Shown here: positions 39,657 to 51,381 of the stretch, piece by piece
Layout: each line of letters begins with the position of its first letter
How positions within the stretch are numbered: the stretch's first letter is position 1
NCBI RefSeq assembly: GCF_025642135.1
Contig: NZ_CP106793.1
Span: forward strand, 8,648,001 to 8,712,000
Direction: 5' to 3'
DNA: 64,000 bases
From: Streptomyces cynarae
GTDB taxonomy: Bacteria > Actinomycetota > Actinomycetes > Streptomycetales > Streptomycetaceae
Program-made: the position numbers and the translations under genes
Notes under the pieces: model-generated
What the model was told of the DNA's origin: nothing
The model's database searches: none
The model's input: only the letters and a program-made list of their open reading frames with translations

Positions 39657-40661
39657 TCAGGCGCGCTTGCCGTCACTTGTGGTGTGTGTGGTGCGGAAGC
39701 GTGCCCGGTAGGCCCCCGGCGTGATGCCGAGATTGCGCGCGAAGGCCCGGCGCAGGGACTCAGGTGACCCGAAGCCGGTGCGCCGGGCCACCGTGGCCAT
39801 GGGGTCGTCGCTGTCTTCCAGCATCGCCTGGGCGGCTTCCATGCGGACCTGCTCGACGTAGCGGGCCGGGGTCGTGGTCATCTCGTCGTGGAACAGGCGT
39901 GTCATGTGGCGGGTGCTCACACCCGCCCGGCGCGCCATGGCGGCAAGGGTGTGTGGGGCAGCCGGGTCCTCGGCGACCGTGTCCAGGACCCGGCGCAGCA
40001 TCTCCTGTCTCGCGCGCGGGGTGTGGGTACGGACACTGAACTGCGACTGGCCTCCCGGCCGCTGCATGAACACGACCATGTCCTTGGCCACAGCGCGGGC
40101 GACATCGGCGCCGAGGTGCTCCTCGACCAGGGCGAGCGAGAGGTCGATGCCCGAGCTGACGCCCGCGGACGTCATGATGTGGCCGTCGCGCACGAACAGG
40201 GCGTCCGCCTCTACGGTCACCTGCGGGTAGCGAAGAGCGAGCTGGTCGGCGAAACGCCAGTGCGTGGTCGCCTTGCGTCCGTCGAGCAGTCCGGCCGCGG
40301 CGAGGAGGAAGGCTCCGGTGCAGATGGACGCGGTGCGGCAGCTGCGCGCGTCGAGCGCCCTTATGGCGTCCAGCAGGGCGTCGTCCTTGATGAGGGAGGG
40401 CCACTCCGGGCCGCCGGGGATGACGACCACACCGCCGGCCTCCTGCACCTGCGCGGCAGCCAGGTCGACGCGCAGTCCGGTGCCGGATGCGGTGACCACG
40501 TCGGCGCCGTCCGGGGATACCGTGCGCACGCGGTAACGGCCACCGAATTCGTTGGCCGTCGTGAACACCTCGATCGGGCCGGTGACGTCGAGCAGCCGTA
40601 CGCCGGGGAAGACCAGCACGCTCACCAGCAGCGGCTTCCTGCCTGACGGCATGTCCTTCAT
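39657..40661 (-). CDS. GlxA-type (DJ-1/PfpI + AraC) transcriptional regulator
   Basis: A 334-residue regulator with GGAAGG before the ATG. The N-terminal glutaminase-like DJ-1/PfpI domain (about 10-175) has LLDVTGPIEVF, GGVVVIPGGPEWPSLI and TASICTGAFLLAAAGLLDGRKATTHW. The C-terminal AraC DNA-binding domain (about 225-330) has MARRAGVSTRHMTRLFHDEM and VARRTGFGSPESLRRAFARN. It sits divergent from a TDT transporter gene across 462 bp that carry an inverted-repeat element. It may control that gene. The effector is unknown. Confidence 0.92.
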   Translation of the reverse strand: MKDMPSGRKPLLVSVLVFPGVRLLDVTGPIEVFTTANEFGGRYRVRTVSPDGADVVTASGTGLRVDLAAAQVQEAGGVVVIPGGPEWPSLIKDDALLDAIRALDARSCRTASICTGAFLLAAAGLLDGRKATTHWRFADQLALRYPQVTVEADALFVRDGHIMTSAGVSSGIDLSLALVEEHLGADVARAVAKDMVVFMQRPGGQSQFSVRTHTPRARQEMLRRVLDTVAEDPAAPHTLAAMARRAGVSTRHMTRLFHDEMTTTPARYVEQVRMEAAQAMLEDSDDPMATVARRTGFGSPESLRRAFARNLGITPGAYRARFRTTHTTSDGKRA

Positions 40662-40876
40662 CGTGCGCCTTCCGGACGGACTGGGACCCACAGCGGAGGA
40701 CACCATCATCCGCCCGGCGACGCCCGCCCGCTTCCGTACGAGTGTCGTCCGCCTCCACGCGGCATGATGCTGCGTTCCGTTGTGTGGGTCGAGGCGTCGG
40801 GTTTCGGCGCCTCACCCGCTTTCAGCGGTCGCCTGCCGTCTCGTCATGGCCGCGCATGCGGCCACAACACACTCGG

Positions 40877-40941
40877 ATCAGGACATCGAGGCATCCGGCG
40901 GGCACTCGGCAACGGGCCTGCACGGTGCTCGATGTCCTGGT
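40877..40941. promoter_or_regulatory. Inverted-repeat element A upstream of the transporter
   Basis: ATCAGGACATCGAG (40877-40890) and CTCGATGTCCTGGT (40928-40941) form perfect inner 12-base arms around a 37-base loop. The same half-site occurs inverted in the kgd/MarR promoter region near 46204-46287. The flank GGCCACAAC is also shared. It is a candidate regulator site or folded leader. Confidence 0.55.
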
Positions 40942-41123
40942 GTGAGGGCGTCATGGCGCGTGCTGTTCTGTGGCGGGAGCCGTGCTTCGCCATAGCGTCG
41001 AGGGTCCCAACAGGCCGACGGTCCCGGTGGCGGCCCGTGGGCTGCTGACGGCGGTCCGGCCGGTCACCGTCGCTGAACGTGGCGGTGACGAATCCGACAC
41101 GAGAAGAGAAGGCACTCCGCGCC

Positions 41124-42269
41124 GTGACACCCCACGCCAGTACCAGCCGAGCGGTCCCCTCCCAGGTCGACCCGGCCCGGAGATCGTCCGTGCATCTCGG
41201 AGACCAGCCGGACGAAGCGAACGGCAGGGAACGGGGCCGACTCGGTCCCGGCTGGTTCGCGGCCGTCATGGGCAGCGGGATCGTCGCCGTCGCGGCCGCC
41301 ACCCTGCCGCGCGGTTTCCCCGGGCTCAGTGAGGCCGCCACGGTGGTCTGGGCGGGGACCGCGGTGCTGCTGATCGTGCTCGCCGGCAGCTATATCGGGC
41401 AGCGGACGCTGCGGGCGCATGCCGGTGATCCGGTACTGGCCCAGTTCTTCGGGGCACCGCCGGTGGCGCTGCTCACCGTCGGGGCCGGGACGCTGCTGCT
41501 CGGCCGGCGGCTGATCGGGGAGCGTGCGGCGGTGGATGTGGACTGGGTGCTGTGGTCGGCTGGTACGGTGCTGGGTCTTGCCACCGCGTGCACGGTTCCG
41601 TATGTGATGGTCACGCGGCACCGTTTCACGCCGGACGCGGCGTTCGGCGGCTGGCTGCTGCCGGTGGTGCCGCCGATGGTCTCCGCCGCGACGGGCGCGC
41701 TGCTCGTCCCGCGCGCGCCGGCCGGGCAGGTGCGGCTGGCCCTGCTGCTGGGCTGCTACTCGATGCTCGGGCTCGGGCTGGTCGCGGTCCTGCTGGTGCT
41801 GGCCATGGTCTACAGCCGCCTGGTGCATCATGACGCGCCCGGCGGTGCGGTGGTGCCCACGGTCTGGATCGGTGTGGGGGCGCTGGATCAGGCGGTGACG
41901 GCGCTCGGGACGCTGGCCACGGCGGCTCCGAGCGCGCTGCCCGACACGTACGCGCGCGGCAGTGCGGTCGCAGCGCTCCTGGGTGGACTCGGGATCTGGG
42001 GCTTCGCCCTGCTGTGGCTCGTGTTGGCCACGACGCTGACCGTACGGGAAATCCGCAGGGGGCTGCCCTTCGCAGCCACCTGGTGGTCCTTCATCTTCCC
42101 CCTCGGTGCCTGCGTCACCGGCACCAGCGCGCTCGCCGCCCGTACCGGCTCGCAGCTGTTCGTCTGGATCGCTGTTGTCCTGTACGCCCTGCTCGTCGCC
42201 GCCTGGGCGGTGGTCGCCTGGCACTCCCTGCGCCATGCCGTCCGACAGCGTGAGCGCGCCCGCCGATGA
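41124..42269 (+). CDS. TDT family (TehA/SLAC1-like) anion transporter
   Basis: A 381-residue integral membrane protein of the tellurite-resistance/dicarboxylate transporter family. After a polar, about 35-residue N-terminus come about ten hydrophobic segments. [20 protein letters not shown] is the family's first helix with its glycine pattern, and [18 protein letters not shown] is the conserved late helix. The GTG chosen has an AAGG site, and the longer frame lacks one. Substrates in the family include C4-dicarboxylates, malate and sulfite. The neighbouring 2-oxoglutarate dehydrogenase paralogue makes an organic-acid substrate attractive, but this is inference. A strong hairpin follows. Confidence 0.85.
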   Translation: MTPHASTSRAVPSQVDPARRSSVHLGDQPDEANGRERGRLGPGWFAAVMGSGIVAVAAATLPRGFPGLSEAATVVWAGTAVLLIVLAGSYIGQRTLRAHAGDPVLAQFFGAPPVALLTVGAGTLLLGRRLIGERAAVDVDWVLWSAGTVLGLATACTVPYVMVTRHRFTPDAAFGGWLLPVVPPMVSAATGALLVPRAPAGQVRLALLLGCYSMLGLGLVAVLLVLAMVYSRLVHHDAPGGAVVPTVWIGVGALDQAVTALGTLATAAPSALPDTYARGSAVAALLGGLGIWGFALLWLVLATTLTVREIRRGLPFAATWWSFIFPLGACVTGTSALAARTGSQLFVWIAVVLYALLVAAWAVVAWHSLRHAVRQRERARR

Positions 42270-42307
42270 CATGCCCCGTGCACCGCTCCGCATGACGCGG
42301 ACGCAAT

Positions 42308-42345
42308 GCGAACCCGGCTGCCTGCCGACGGGCAGCCGGGTTCGC
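42308..42345 (+). terminator. Strong hairpin terminator after the transporter gene
   Basis: GCGAACCCGGCTGCC pairs over 15 bases with GGCAGCCGGGTTCGC around an eight-base loop, 38 bp beyond the stop. There is no U-tract. Confidence 0.75.
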
Positions 42346-42513
42346 GCTGCACCGGAACCCGTGCCCATGGCAGCTCCCCGGGCGCCGTCGAGGCCGTGCT
42401 CTGCGGGCGGGCCGCCCGTCCCGCACCAGCGGATCCGTGCGCGGTCGTGGGGCGGGCCCGGAGCTTGGCGGCGACCATGGCGGCGAACACGACAGCCCAG
42501 AGCATTGTTGCGA

Positions 42514-43260
42514 TCACCGAGGTAGTGCAGTCCCAGCTCGCAGAAGACCGAGTGCGGCATCACGGACTCGGCGCGGCCGTCTCCCAGGCCCGCTTTCAGG
42601 CCCTCCTTGATGTCTTCCTGGGCCGTGTGCGGGGTGCGGTACAGCGTCCGCCCCGGCGCGCCGGCACCCTCGAGCGCCTGTTTGCCACGGCCGGCCATAC
42701 GCTCGTAGCCGGCGTGGGTGCGCAGGGCCGCCAGGTGCCGGGCAAGGCCGCCCACGGTCAGTGCGTACGAACGTCCGTTGCCGATGACGACGATCACCAA
42801 CGGCCGCTCCGGTGCCGCCGCGATGTTGTTGAGGGGCCTCCCAGGCCTGCCCTCCGGTGAGTGCTCCATCGCCGACGACGGCGACGATGTGCGGGTCCGA
42901 CTCTCCCGTGAGCTGAGCGGCCTTGGCCATGCCGTCGGCGTACGACAGGGCCACCGACGCGCGGCAGCGCTCGATGTGGTCGTGCGCGGACCCCTCCCGG
43001 CTGAGGTGTCCGGAGAGCCCGCTGCGCCGCCGCAAGCCGGAGGACTCACCGGCCGCCCCGTCACGATCTTGTGGATGTACGCCCGGTGCCCGACGTCCCA
43101 CAGCAGCCGGTCGCGCGGGGAGTCGATGACCCGGTGCAGTGCCAGGGTCGGTTCCACGACGCCGAGGTCGGGCCCAGATGGGCTCCCGTGACCGCGACAT
43201 GGCGATCAGGAAGGCGCGGATCTCCCCGGCCGGCCGACCGACCGGCTCTGGATGGCTCAG
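42514..43260 (-). pseudogene. 1-deoxy-D-xylulose-5-phosphate synthase remnant
   Basis: Pieces in three reading frames follow the DXS order exactly: [40 protein letters not shown] and KIVTGR. Then come [33 protein letters not shown] (ThDP motif), [20 protein letters not shown] and [20 protein letters not shown]. The last piece is [10 protein letters not shown]. At least three frameshifts separate them, and the gene ends about a third of the way through DXS. It directly follows the kgd-like gene on the same strand. The essential dxs must be elsewhere. Confidence 0.88.
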
Positions 43261-43264
43261 ACCC

Positions 43265-46009
43265 TCACTGGAAGGCCGATGCCACGAGAGCCTTCTGCTC
43301 CACGGCGTGCCGGCGGGCCGAGCCGACCGCGGGCGCGGGCGCCTCGGGCCGGCTCACGCACTCCACAGCATGCCGGGCCAGCCGGTACAGACGCGGCGCG
43401 ACGAACGACCACGCACCCTGGTTCTCCGGCTCCTCCTGCACCCACCGCACGTCCGCGGCCGAAGGGAAGCGGGCGAGTTCCACAGCGAGTTCCTTGTCGG
43501 GGAACGGGTAGAGGCGCTCCACGCGGACGATCGCCGTGTCGGTGGACCCCACGGTGTGCCGGTGGGCGTCGAGGTCGTAGAAGACCTTGCCCGAGCACAG
43601 CAGCACGCGCGTGACCCGGGCCGGGTCCGCGGTGTCGTCCGGAAGGACCGGGCGGAAGCCGCCCTGGGTGAACTCGGCCAGGGGGGAGGTGGCCGCCTTG
43701 GACCGCAGCATCGACTTCGGGGTGAAGACCACCAGTGGCCTTCGGCCGCCCAGAGCCTGCTGCCTGAGCAGATGGAAGTAGTTGCCCGGCAGGGAGGGCA
43801 GGGCCACGGTCATGTTGTCCTGCGCGCACAGCTGAAGGAAGCGCTCGATCCGGGCGGAGGAGTGGTCCGGACCCTGGCCCTCCAGGCCGTGGGGCAGCAG
43901 CAGCGTCACCGCGGAGCGCCGGCCCCACTTCTGCTCGGACGAGGCAAGGTACTCGTCGACGACCGTCTGCGCGCCGTTGGCGAAGTCCCCGAACTGGGCT
44001 TCCCACAGCACGAGGGCTTCGGGGCGGGCCTGCGCGTAGCCGTATTCGAAGGCCAGCGCCGCCAGTTCGGACAACATCGAGTCGTACGGTGCGAAGCGCG
44101 CGGCCTGCGGGCTGAGGGAGTTCAGCGGCGTGTGCTCCGCGCCCGTACGCCGGTCGGTCAGTACGGCGTGGCGCTGGCCGAACGTTCCGCGCCGCGAGTC
44201 CTGCCCGGCCAGCCGCACCGGGACGCCCTCCAGCAGCAGCGAACCGATCGCCAGTGTCTCCGCGGTGGCCCAGTCGACCGTGCCGGTGTCGAGAGTCGCC
44301 GCACGCCGGCGGAGCTGCGGCAGGACGCGCGGGTGCACGGTGAAGCCCCGCGGCAGCTCGGTCTGCGATGCGATGACCTGCCGGGCGGTCGCCTCGTCGA
44401 TCGCGGTCGCCGTGCGCTGGGTGGACCCCTGTCCGACGCCGGTGCAGGGAAGGTCCTCGGCCGGTGCGGGAGCGGGCAGCGCCCGGGTCTCGGCGAAGGC
44501 CCGTTCGAGGTGATCCTGGTAGTTGCGGCGGGCGCCGTCCACCTGTCGTTCGCCGATGTCCCCGCGGCGTACCAGGGCTTCGGCGTACAGCGTACGCGCC
44601 GAAGCCTTGGCGTCGATGCGCTCGTACATCACCGGCTGCGTGATGGACGGGTCGTCGACCTCGCTGTGCCCATGGCGCCGGTAACAGACCAAATCGACCA
44701 CGACGTCCTTGTGGAACGTCTGGCGGTAGTCGAAGGCCAGCCGCGCGACCCGGTCGACGGCTTCCGGGTCGTCGCCGTTGACGTGGAAGATCGGGGCCTC
44801 CACCATCCGTGCCACATGGGTGGCGTATGTACTCGAACGGCCGTTGGCAGGCAGGGTGGTGAAGCCGACCTGGTTGTTGACCACCACGTGGACAGTCCCG
44901 CCCGTGCGGTAGCCCGGCAGCTGCGACATGTTCAGGGTCTCGGCGACCACGCCCTGGCCGGCGAAGGCCGCGTCGCCGTGGACGACGACCGGCAGTACGG
45001 GGAAGGGCTCGCCGTCGTCCGCGGCCAGGTCCTGCTTGGCGCGCACCACCCCCTGGGCCACCGGCCCCACTATCTCCAGGTGCGAGGGATTCGCCACGAC
45101 CGAGACGGCGATGGTGCCGCCGTCCAGGGCACGGTAGGTGCCCTCCGCGCCGAGGTGGTACTTCACGTCCCCGGAGCCCTGGACCGACCGGATGTCCACC
45201 GCGTCCTCGAACTCGTCGAAGATCTGGCTGTAGGACTTGCCGATGATGTTGGCCAGGACGTTGAGCCGGCCGCGGTGCGCCATCCCGATGACTGCTTCAT
45301 GGACACCGGCTTCGATGGCCCGGAGCAACAGGGCGTCGAGCAGCACGATGGCCGACTCGCCGCCTTCGAGCGAGTACCGCTTCTGGCCCACGTACTTTGT
45401 CTGCAGGAACGTCTCGAAGGCTTCCGCGGCCCCCAACCGGTAGAGGATCCGCAGCTGCCCGGCGCGGTCCGGCCGGCGCTGCGGCCCCTCGACGTGCTGC
45501 TGGATCCAGCGGCGTTCCCGGGAGTCCTGGATATGCATGTACTCGAACCCGGCAGTGCGGCAGTAGAACTCCCTCAACGCGCCGAGCACTTCGTCCAGTG
45601 TCATAGTGGAGTGCCCGGCGAACCCGTCCACGACGAAGTCCTCCGCCCGGTCCGAGTCGTTGAGTCCGAACGCGGCGATGTCGAGCTCCGGATGTGTGGC
45701 GGCGGTCTGCGCCATGAGCGGGTCCGTGCCGGCCATCAGGTGCCCACGCACGCGATACGCGTGGATGAGTGCCGCGACCCGGACCGCCTTGAGCGCCGCC
45801 TCGTCGCTGTCCTTGTGCCTCGGAGCCGAGGCGGTACGTGAGGCCGCGGCGGCCGGGGACACCAGGGTTGCGAAGAAGTCCCTCCACGTCTGGTCGACCG
45901 AGTCGGGGTTGTGGAGGTAACGCCGTCGCTGCTCGTCCACGACCCATGCGTTGAGCCCGAAGTCCAGCCCGTGAGACGCTGATCGAGCGGTGTCTGATTG
46001 CGACGCCAT
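43265..46009 (-). CDS. 2-oxoglutarate dehydrogenase/decarboxylase E1 paralogue (short form)
   Basis: A 914-residue ThDP enzyme. [20 protein letters not shown] is the E1o N-terminal segment. [14 protein letters not shown] and the ThDP motif around [20 protein letters not shown] then follow, with [10 protein letters not shown], the E1 C-terminal [20 protein letters not shown], and a final EEPENQGAW. The standard actinobacterial KGD/OdhA (about 1230-1270 residues) carries an N-terminal E2-like succinyltransferase domain. Here it is absent, giving an E. coli SucA-like size. It is therefore likely a second, accessory copy acting as decarboxylase or needing a separate E2. It is divergent from a MarR gene. 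Confidence 0.9.
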   Translation of the reverse strand: MASQSDTARSASHGLDFGLNAWVVDEQRRRYLHNPDSVDQTWRDFFATLVSPAAAASRTASAPRHKDSDEAALKAVRVAALIHAYRVRGHLMAGTDPLMAQTAATHPELDIAAFGLNDSDRAEDFVVDGFAGHSTMTLDEVLGALREFYCRTAGFEYMHIQDSRERRWIQQHVEGPQRRPDRAGQLRILYRLGAAEAFETFLQTKYVGQKRYSLEGGESAIVLLDALLLRAIEAGVHEAVIGMAHRGRLNVLANIIGKSYSQIFDEFEDAVDIRSVQGSGDVKYHLGAEGTYRALDGGTIAVSVVANPSHLEIVGPVAQGVVRAKQDLAADDGEPFPVLPVVVHGDAAFAGQGVVAETLNMSQLPGYRTGGTVHVVVNNQVGFTTLPANGRSSTYATHVARMVEAPIFHVNGDDPEAVDRVARLAFDYRQTFHKDVVVDLVCYRRHGHSEVDDPSITQPVMYERIDAKASARTLYAEALVRRGDIGERQVDGARRNYQDHLERAFAETRALPAPAPAEDLPCTGVGQGSTQRTATAIDEATARQVIASQTELPRGFTVHPRVLPQLRRRAATLDTGTVDWATAETLAIGSLLLEGVPVRLAGQDSRRGTFGQRHAVLTDRRTGAEHTPLNSLSPQAARFAPYDSMLSELAALAFEYGYAQARPEALVLWEAQFGDFANGAQTVVDEYLASSEQKWGRRSAVTLLLPHGLEGQGPDHSSARIERFLQLCAQDNMTVALPSLPGNYFHLLRQQALGGRRPLVVFTPKSMLRSKAATSPLAEFTQGGFRPVLPDDTADPARVTRVLLCSGKVFYDLDAHRHTVGSTDTAIVRVERLYPFPDKELAVELARFPSAADVRWVQEEPENQGAWSFVAPRLYRLARHAVECVSRPEAPAPAVGSARRHAVEQKALVASAFQ

Positions 46010-46392
46010 GGCGCGAACGCCTTCTTTCCTGTGCGAAGCCTTCGGACGGCGGACGCGGCCGCGACAGTCGTCCGCCTGCGTGTCCCGTGTCCGACGACTT
46101 CGCATCCGTTGCGGAGACCGACCCGTTCGACCGCGTCTCACTGAGGACGCTAGGACGCCGGGAGTGCGGAGACGGATGGCCGGGCGGGCCACAACGGCCT
46201 CACATCAGGACATCGGCCGGGCGACGGCCTGCTGTCTGCTGTCGTCGCACGGTCGGGGCCCGCGGGCGGATGACGCTGCGTCCTGATCCGGGGGCTTCGT
46301 GTCCGTCCGGCGCGGGATCGGTGTCGTAGGGAATCTGGTTGTGACGATGCGGCCCGGGCTTGCGGCCGGAGAACCGACTCTTGGGAAGGCAC
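46010..46392. other. Long divergent intergenic region
   Basis: A stretch of 383 bp between the starts of the kgd-like and MarR genes. It holds element B and GC-rich sequence (GGGGCCCGCGGGC) but no gene. Both promoters should lie here. Confidence 0.4.
46204..46287. promoter_or_regulatory. Inverted-repeat element B in the kgd/MarR divergent region
   Basis: ATCAGGAC (46204-46211, in CCTCACATCAGGACATCG) and GTCCTGAT (46280-46287) flank 68 bases. The left half-site matches the right half-site of element A (reverse complement CCTCACACCAGGACATCG), and the right matches A's left (CGGATCAGGAC). Element B is therefore an inverted copy of A. Confidence 0.55.
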
Positions 46393-46803
46393 ATGATCGA
46401 CGACCATCCGCCGGACACCATCCGGGGGCAGTCTCCAGGGATCCTGCGGACTTTGGGCTTCGTGCACGGTCAGTTGCGGGCACTGCACGGTCTGTCGCTC
46501 CACGGATACCTCATTCTTGGTGCGCTCGCCGAAGCCGCGAGCGGATCTGTTCCCGTGGCCCAGCTGGCGGCTTTCCTCCATGAATCCGGGGACCGAATGT
46601 CCTACCTCCTCAGGGGTCTGCAGGCGGCCGGGCTGATTGACCGCCATCGTCGTGCCGCGGACCGCAGGACGGTCGAGGTCACCCTGACCGACGCGGGACG
46701 GGCCAGGTTCGCCGCCGCCGAGACGACCGCGCAGGCGCTGATGCGCCGACACCCGGGTCCCGGACCGGACACCCAGGAACGCGCAGACCGGCTCTTCCGG
46801 TAA
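46393..46803 (+). CDS. MarR family transcriptional regulator
   Basis: A 136-residue protein with GGGAAGG just before the ATG. It reads LRTLGFVHGQLRALHGLSLH, then PVAQLAAFLHESGDRMSYLLRGLQAAGLIDRHRRAADRRTVEVTLTDAG for the winged helix. The C-terminal dimer helix is short. It is divergent from the kgd-like gene across 383 bp that include element B. It is the best local candidate for the factor binding elements A and B. Confidence 0.85.
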   Translation: MIDDHPPDTIRGQSPGILRTLGFVHGQLRALHGLSLHGYLILGALAEAASGSVPVAQLAAFLHESGDRMSYLLRGLQAAGLIDRHRRAADRRTVEVTLTDAGRARFAAAETTAQALMRRHPGPGPDTQERADRLFR

Positions 46804-46862
46804 CGGCCGGATACGGCCGTGCACCGTCGGCGAGTACTTCGCCGTCGAACAGCCCCTGCTGA

Positions 46863-47268
46863 ATGCGGCTGATCGCCAAAGGCGGGGAACGGCTGGTCCT
46901 GGACCACTACCTGGTGGCACTGGCGCGCAAGTCCGGCGCTCCGCCAGGGAGCGACTGCTTTCGAACGGGCCAAATCGGCAGGGGCCCCGGTCCACGACGC
47001 TTGGTGGGTTGCGGTCTGCAAGGCCCGGGACGACCGGGACGGTACCCGCGCCGAGGCGTTGTCACTCGGCAGGCGCATCCCGCGCGAGCGCCTGGTGGCC
47101 GGGCTCGAGGCCATGCTGCGGGCGGGTACGCCGACCGCGGACGCCGTCGCCCTGGGGGCCCGCAGGCGGCCGCAGACCTCCCTGGTCGGCGCCTGCCGGA
47201 TGCTCCGGCTGCCCACCATCCGCGCGACGTTCCCGGACCTTGCCGGACAGGCCGCCCGAGCCGATGAG
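46863..47268 (+). mobile_element. IS21 remnant: IstA C-terminus running into IstB N-terminus
   Basis: The first frame reads RLIAKGGERLVLDHYLVALA then RKSGA, matching the end of IS21 IstA transposases. After a frameshift another frame continues KSAGAPVHDAWWVAVCKA and RIPRERLVAGLEAMLRAGTP with TADAVALGARR. It ends with RMLRLPTIRATFPDLAGQAA, the typical N-terminus of IstB. No intact gene remains. The IstB body is absent because katG follows immediately. Confidence 0.78.
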
Positions 47269-47288
47269 AGCCGACCGGGAGGTTGGGC

Positions 47289-50605
<3,317 letters not shown>

Positions 50606-50681
50606 CGCTGTTCCGGGTGCTTGTGCAGGTCGAGGGCTGCCTGCGGTAGAGATCAATTGCCTGTAGTGGCCTCGACGTTCG

Positions 50682-51150
50682 TCAGATGGAGCCCAGGTCG
50701 GCCAAGGCGCCGAGACCGGCAGCGCGCAGGTGGGCCAGGATATGGTCGCGGCGGGCGGCGGAGATGTCGTGGGTGCGGCCGGGCCCGGCCGCCGATATCC
50801 ACACCAGACGGCCCCGCTCGTCGGTCAGGGCAAGCACGGGCAGGCCGTGGCGGCGACGCTTGCCGGAGTAGTTCGGGCGGTTCGCCGTGCCGGTGCGGCG
50901 CTGGGTGGGGATGAGGGTGCCGTCGATCAGGATGGCCTCCCCGCCCCGCTTGGCGATCTTGTACAGGGCGCGGTCCAGCCGCGGGGCCCTTGCGTCGAGC
51001 AGTGCGATCAGCTCGTCCCGCCGGCGGCGCACGGTGGTGGCGGAGATGCCGTTGCCGCCGGCCATGTCGGCCAGGCGCTGATCGTGCCGCAGCACGGCCA
51101 AAACGATCACCGCGTTCGATGGTGGCCCTACTGGGCTGAGAACCGTCCGC
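50682..51150 (-). mobile_element. IS5-family transposase, 3'-truncated
   Basis: A long intact frame reads NAVIVLAVLRHDQRLADMAG then GNGISATTVRRRRDELIALL. It continues with LIDGTLIPTQRRTGTANRPN YSGKRRRHGL (first catalytic Asp in IDGT), LALTDERGRLVWIS and GRTHDISAARRDHILAHLRA. It breaks off at GALADLGSI, where GFRGLD normally continues. The remaining DDE residues are lost, so it is inactive. The upstream frame to about 51233 is not transposase-like. Confidence 0.85.
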
Positions 51151-51381
51151 CGACATCCGAGGCCCGGAGCCGCATCCGCTGAGGGCTGCGGCTCCGGGCC
51201 TTGCGTGGTCCCCGGACCTCTTGTGCCGACCACCCGACTGCTCGGCCGTGGCGGACGAGGTCTCAGCAGCCGCGAACGCCCGCGGCCGAATCCCGGAAGA
51301 AGGAGCTGGAGACCGACTGCCCGCTCGGGCCGCCCTCAGCGGTGCCGCTGGAGCGGACCGACTGAGCCCGCTTGGGTGCCC

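Noticed and set aside
43139..45841. A 900-codon open frame on the plus strand opposite the kgd-like gene
   Set aside because: It mirrors the codon-position bias of the real antisense gene, has no domain pattern and no ribosome site. Long antisense frames are routine at this GC content.
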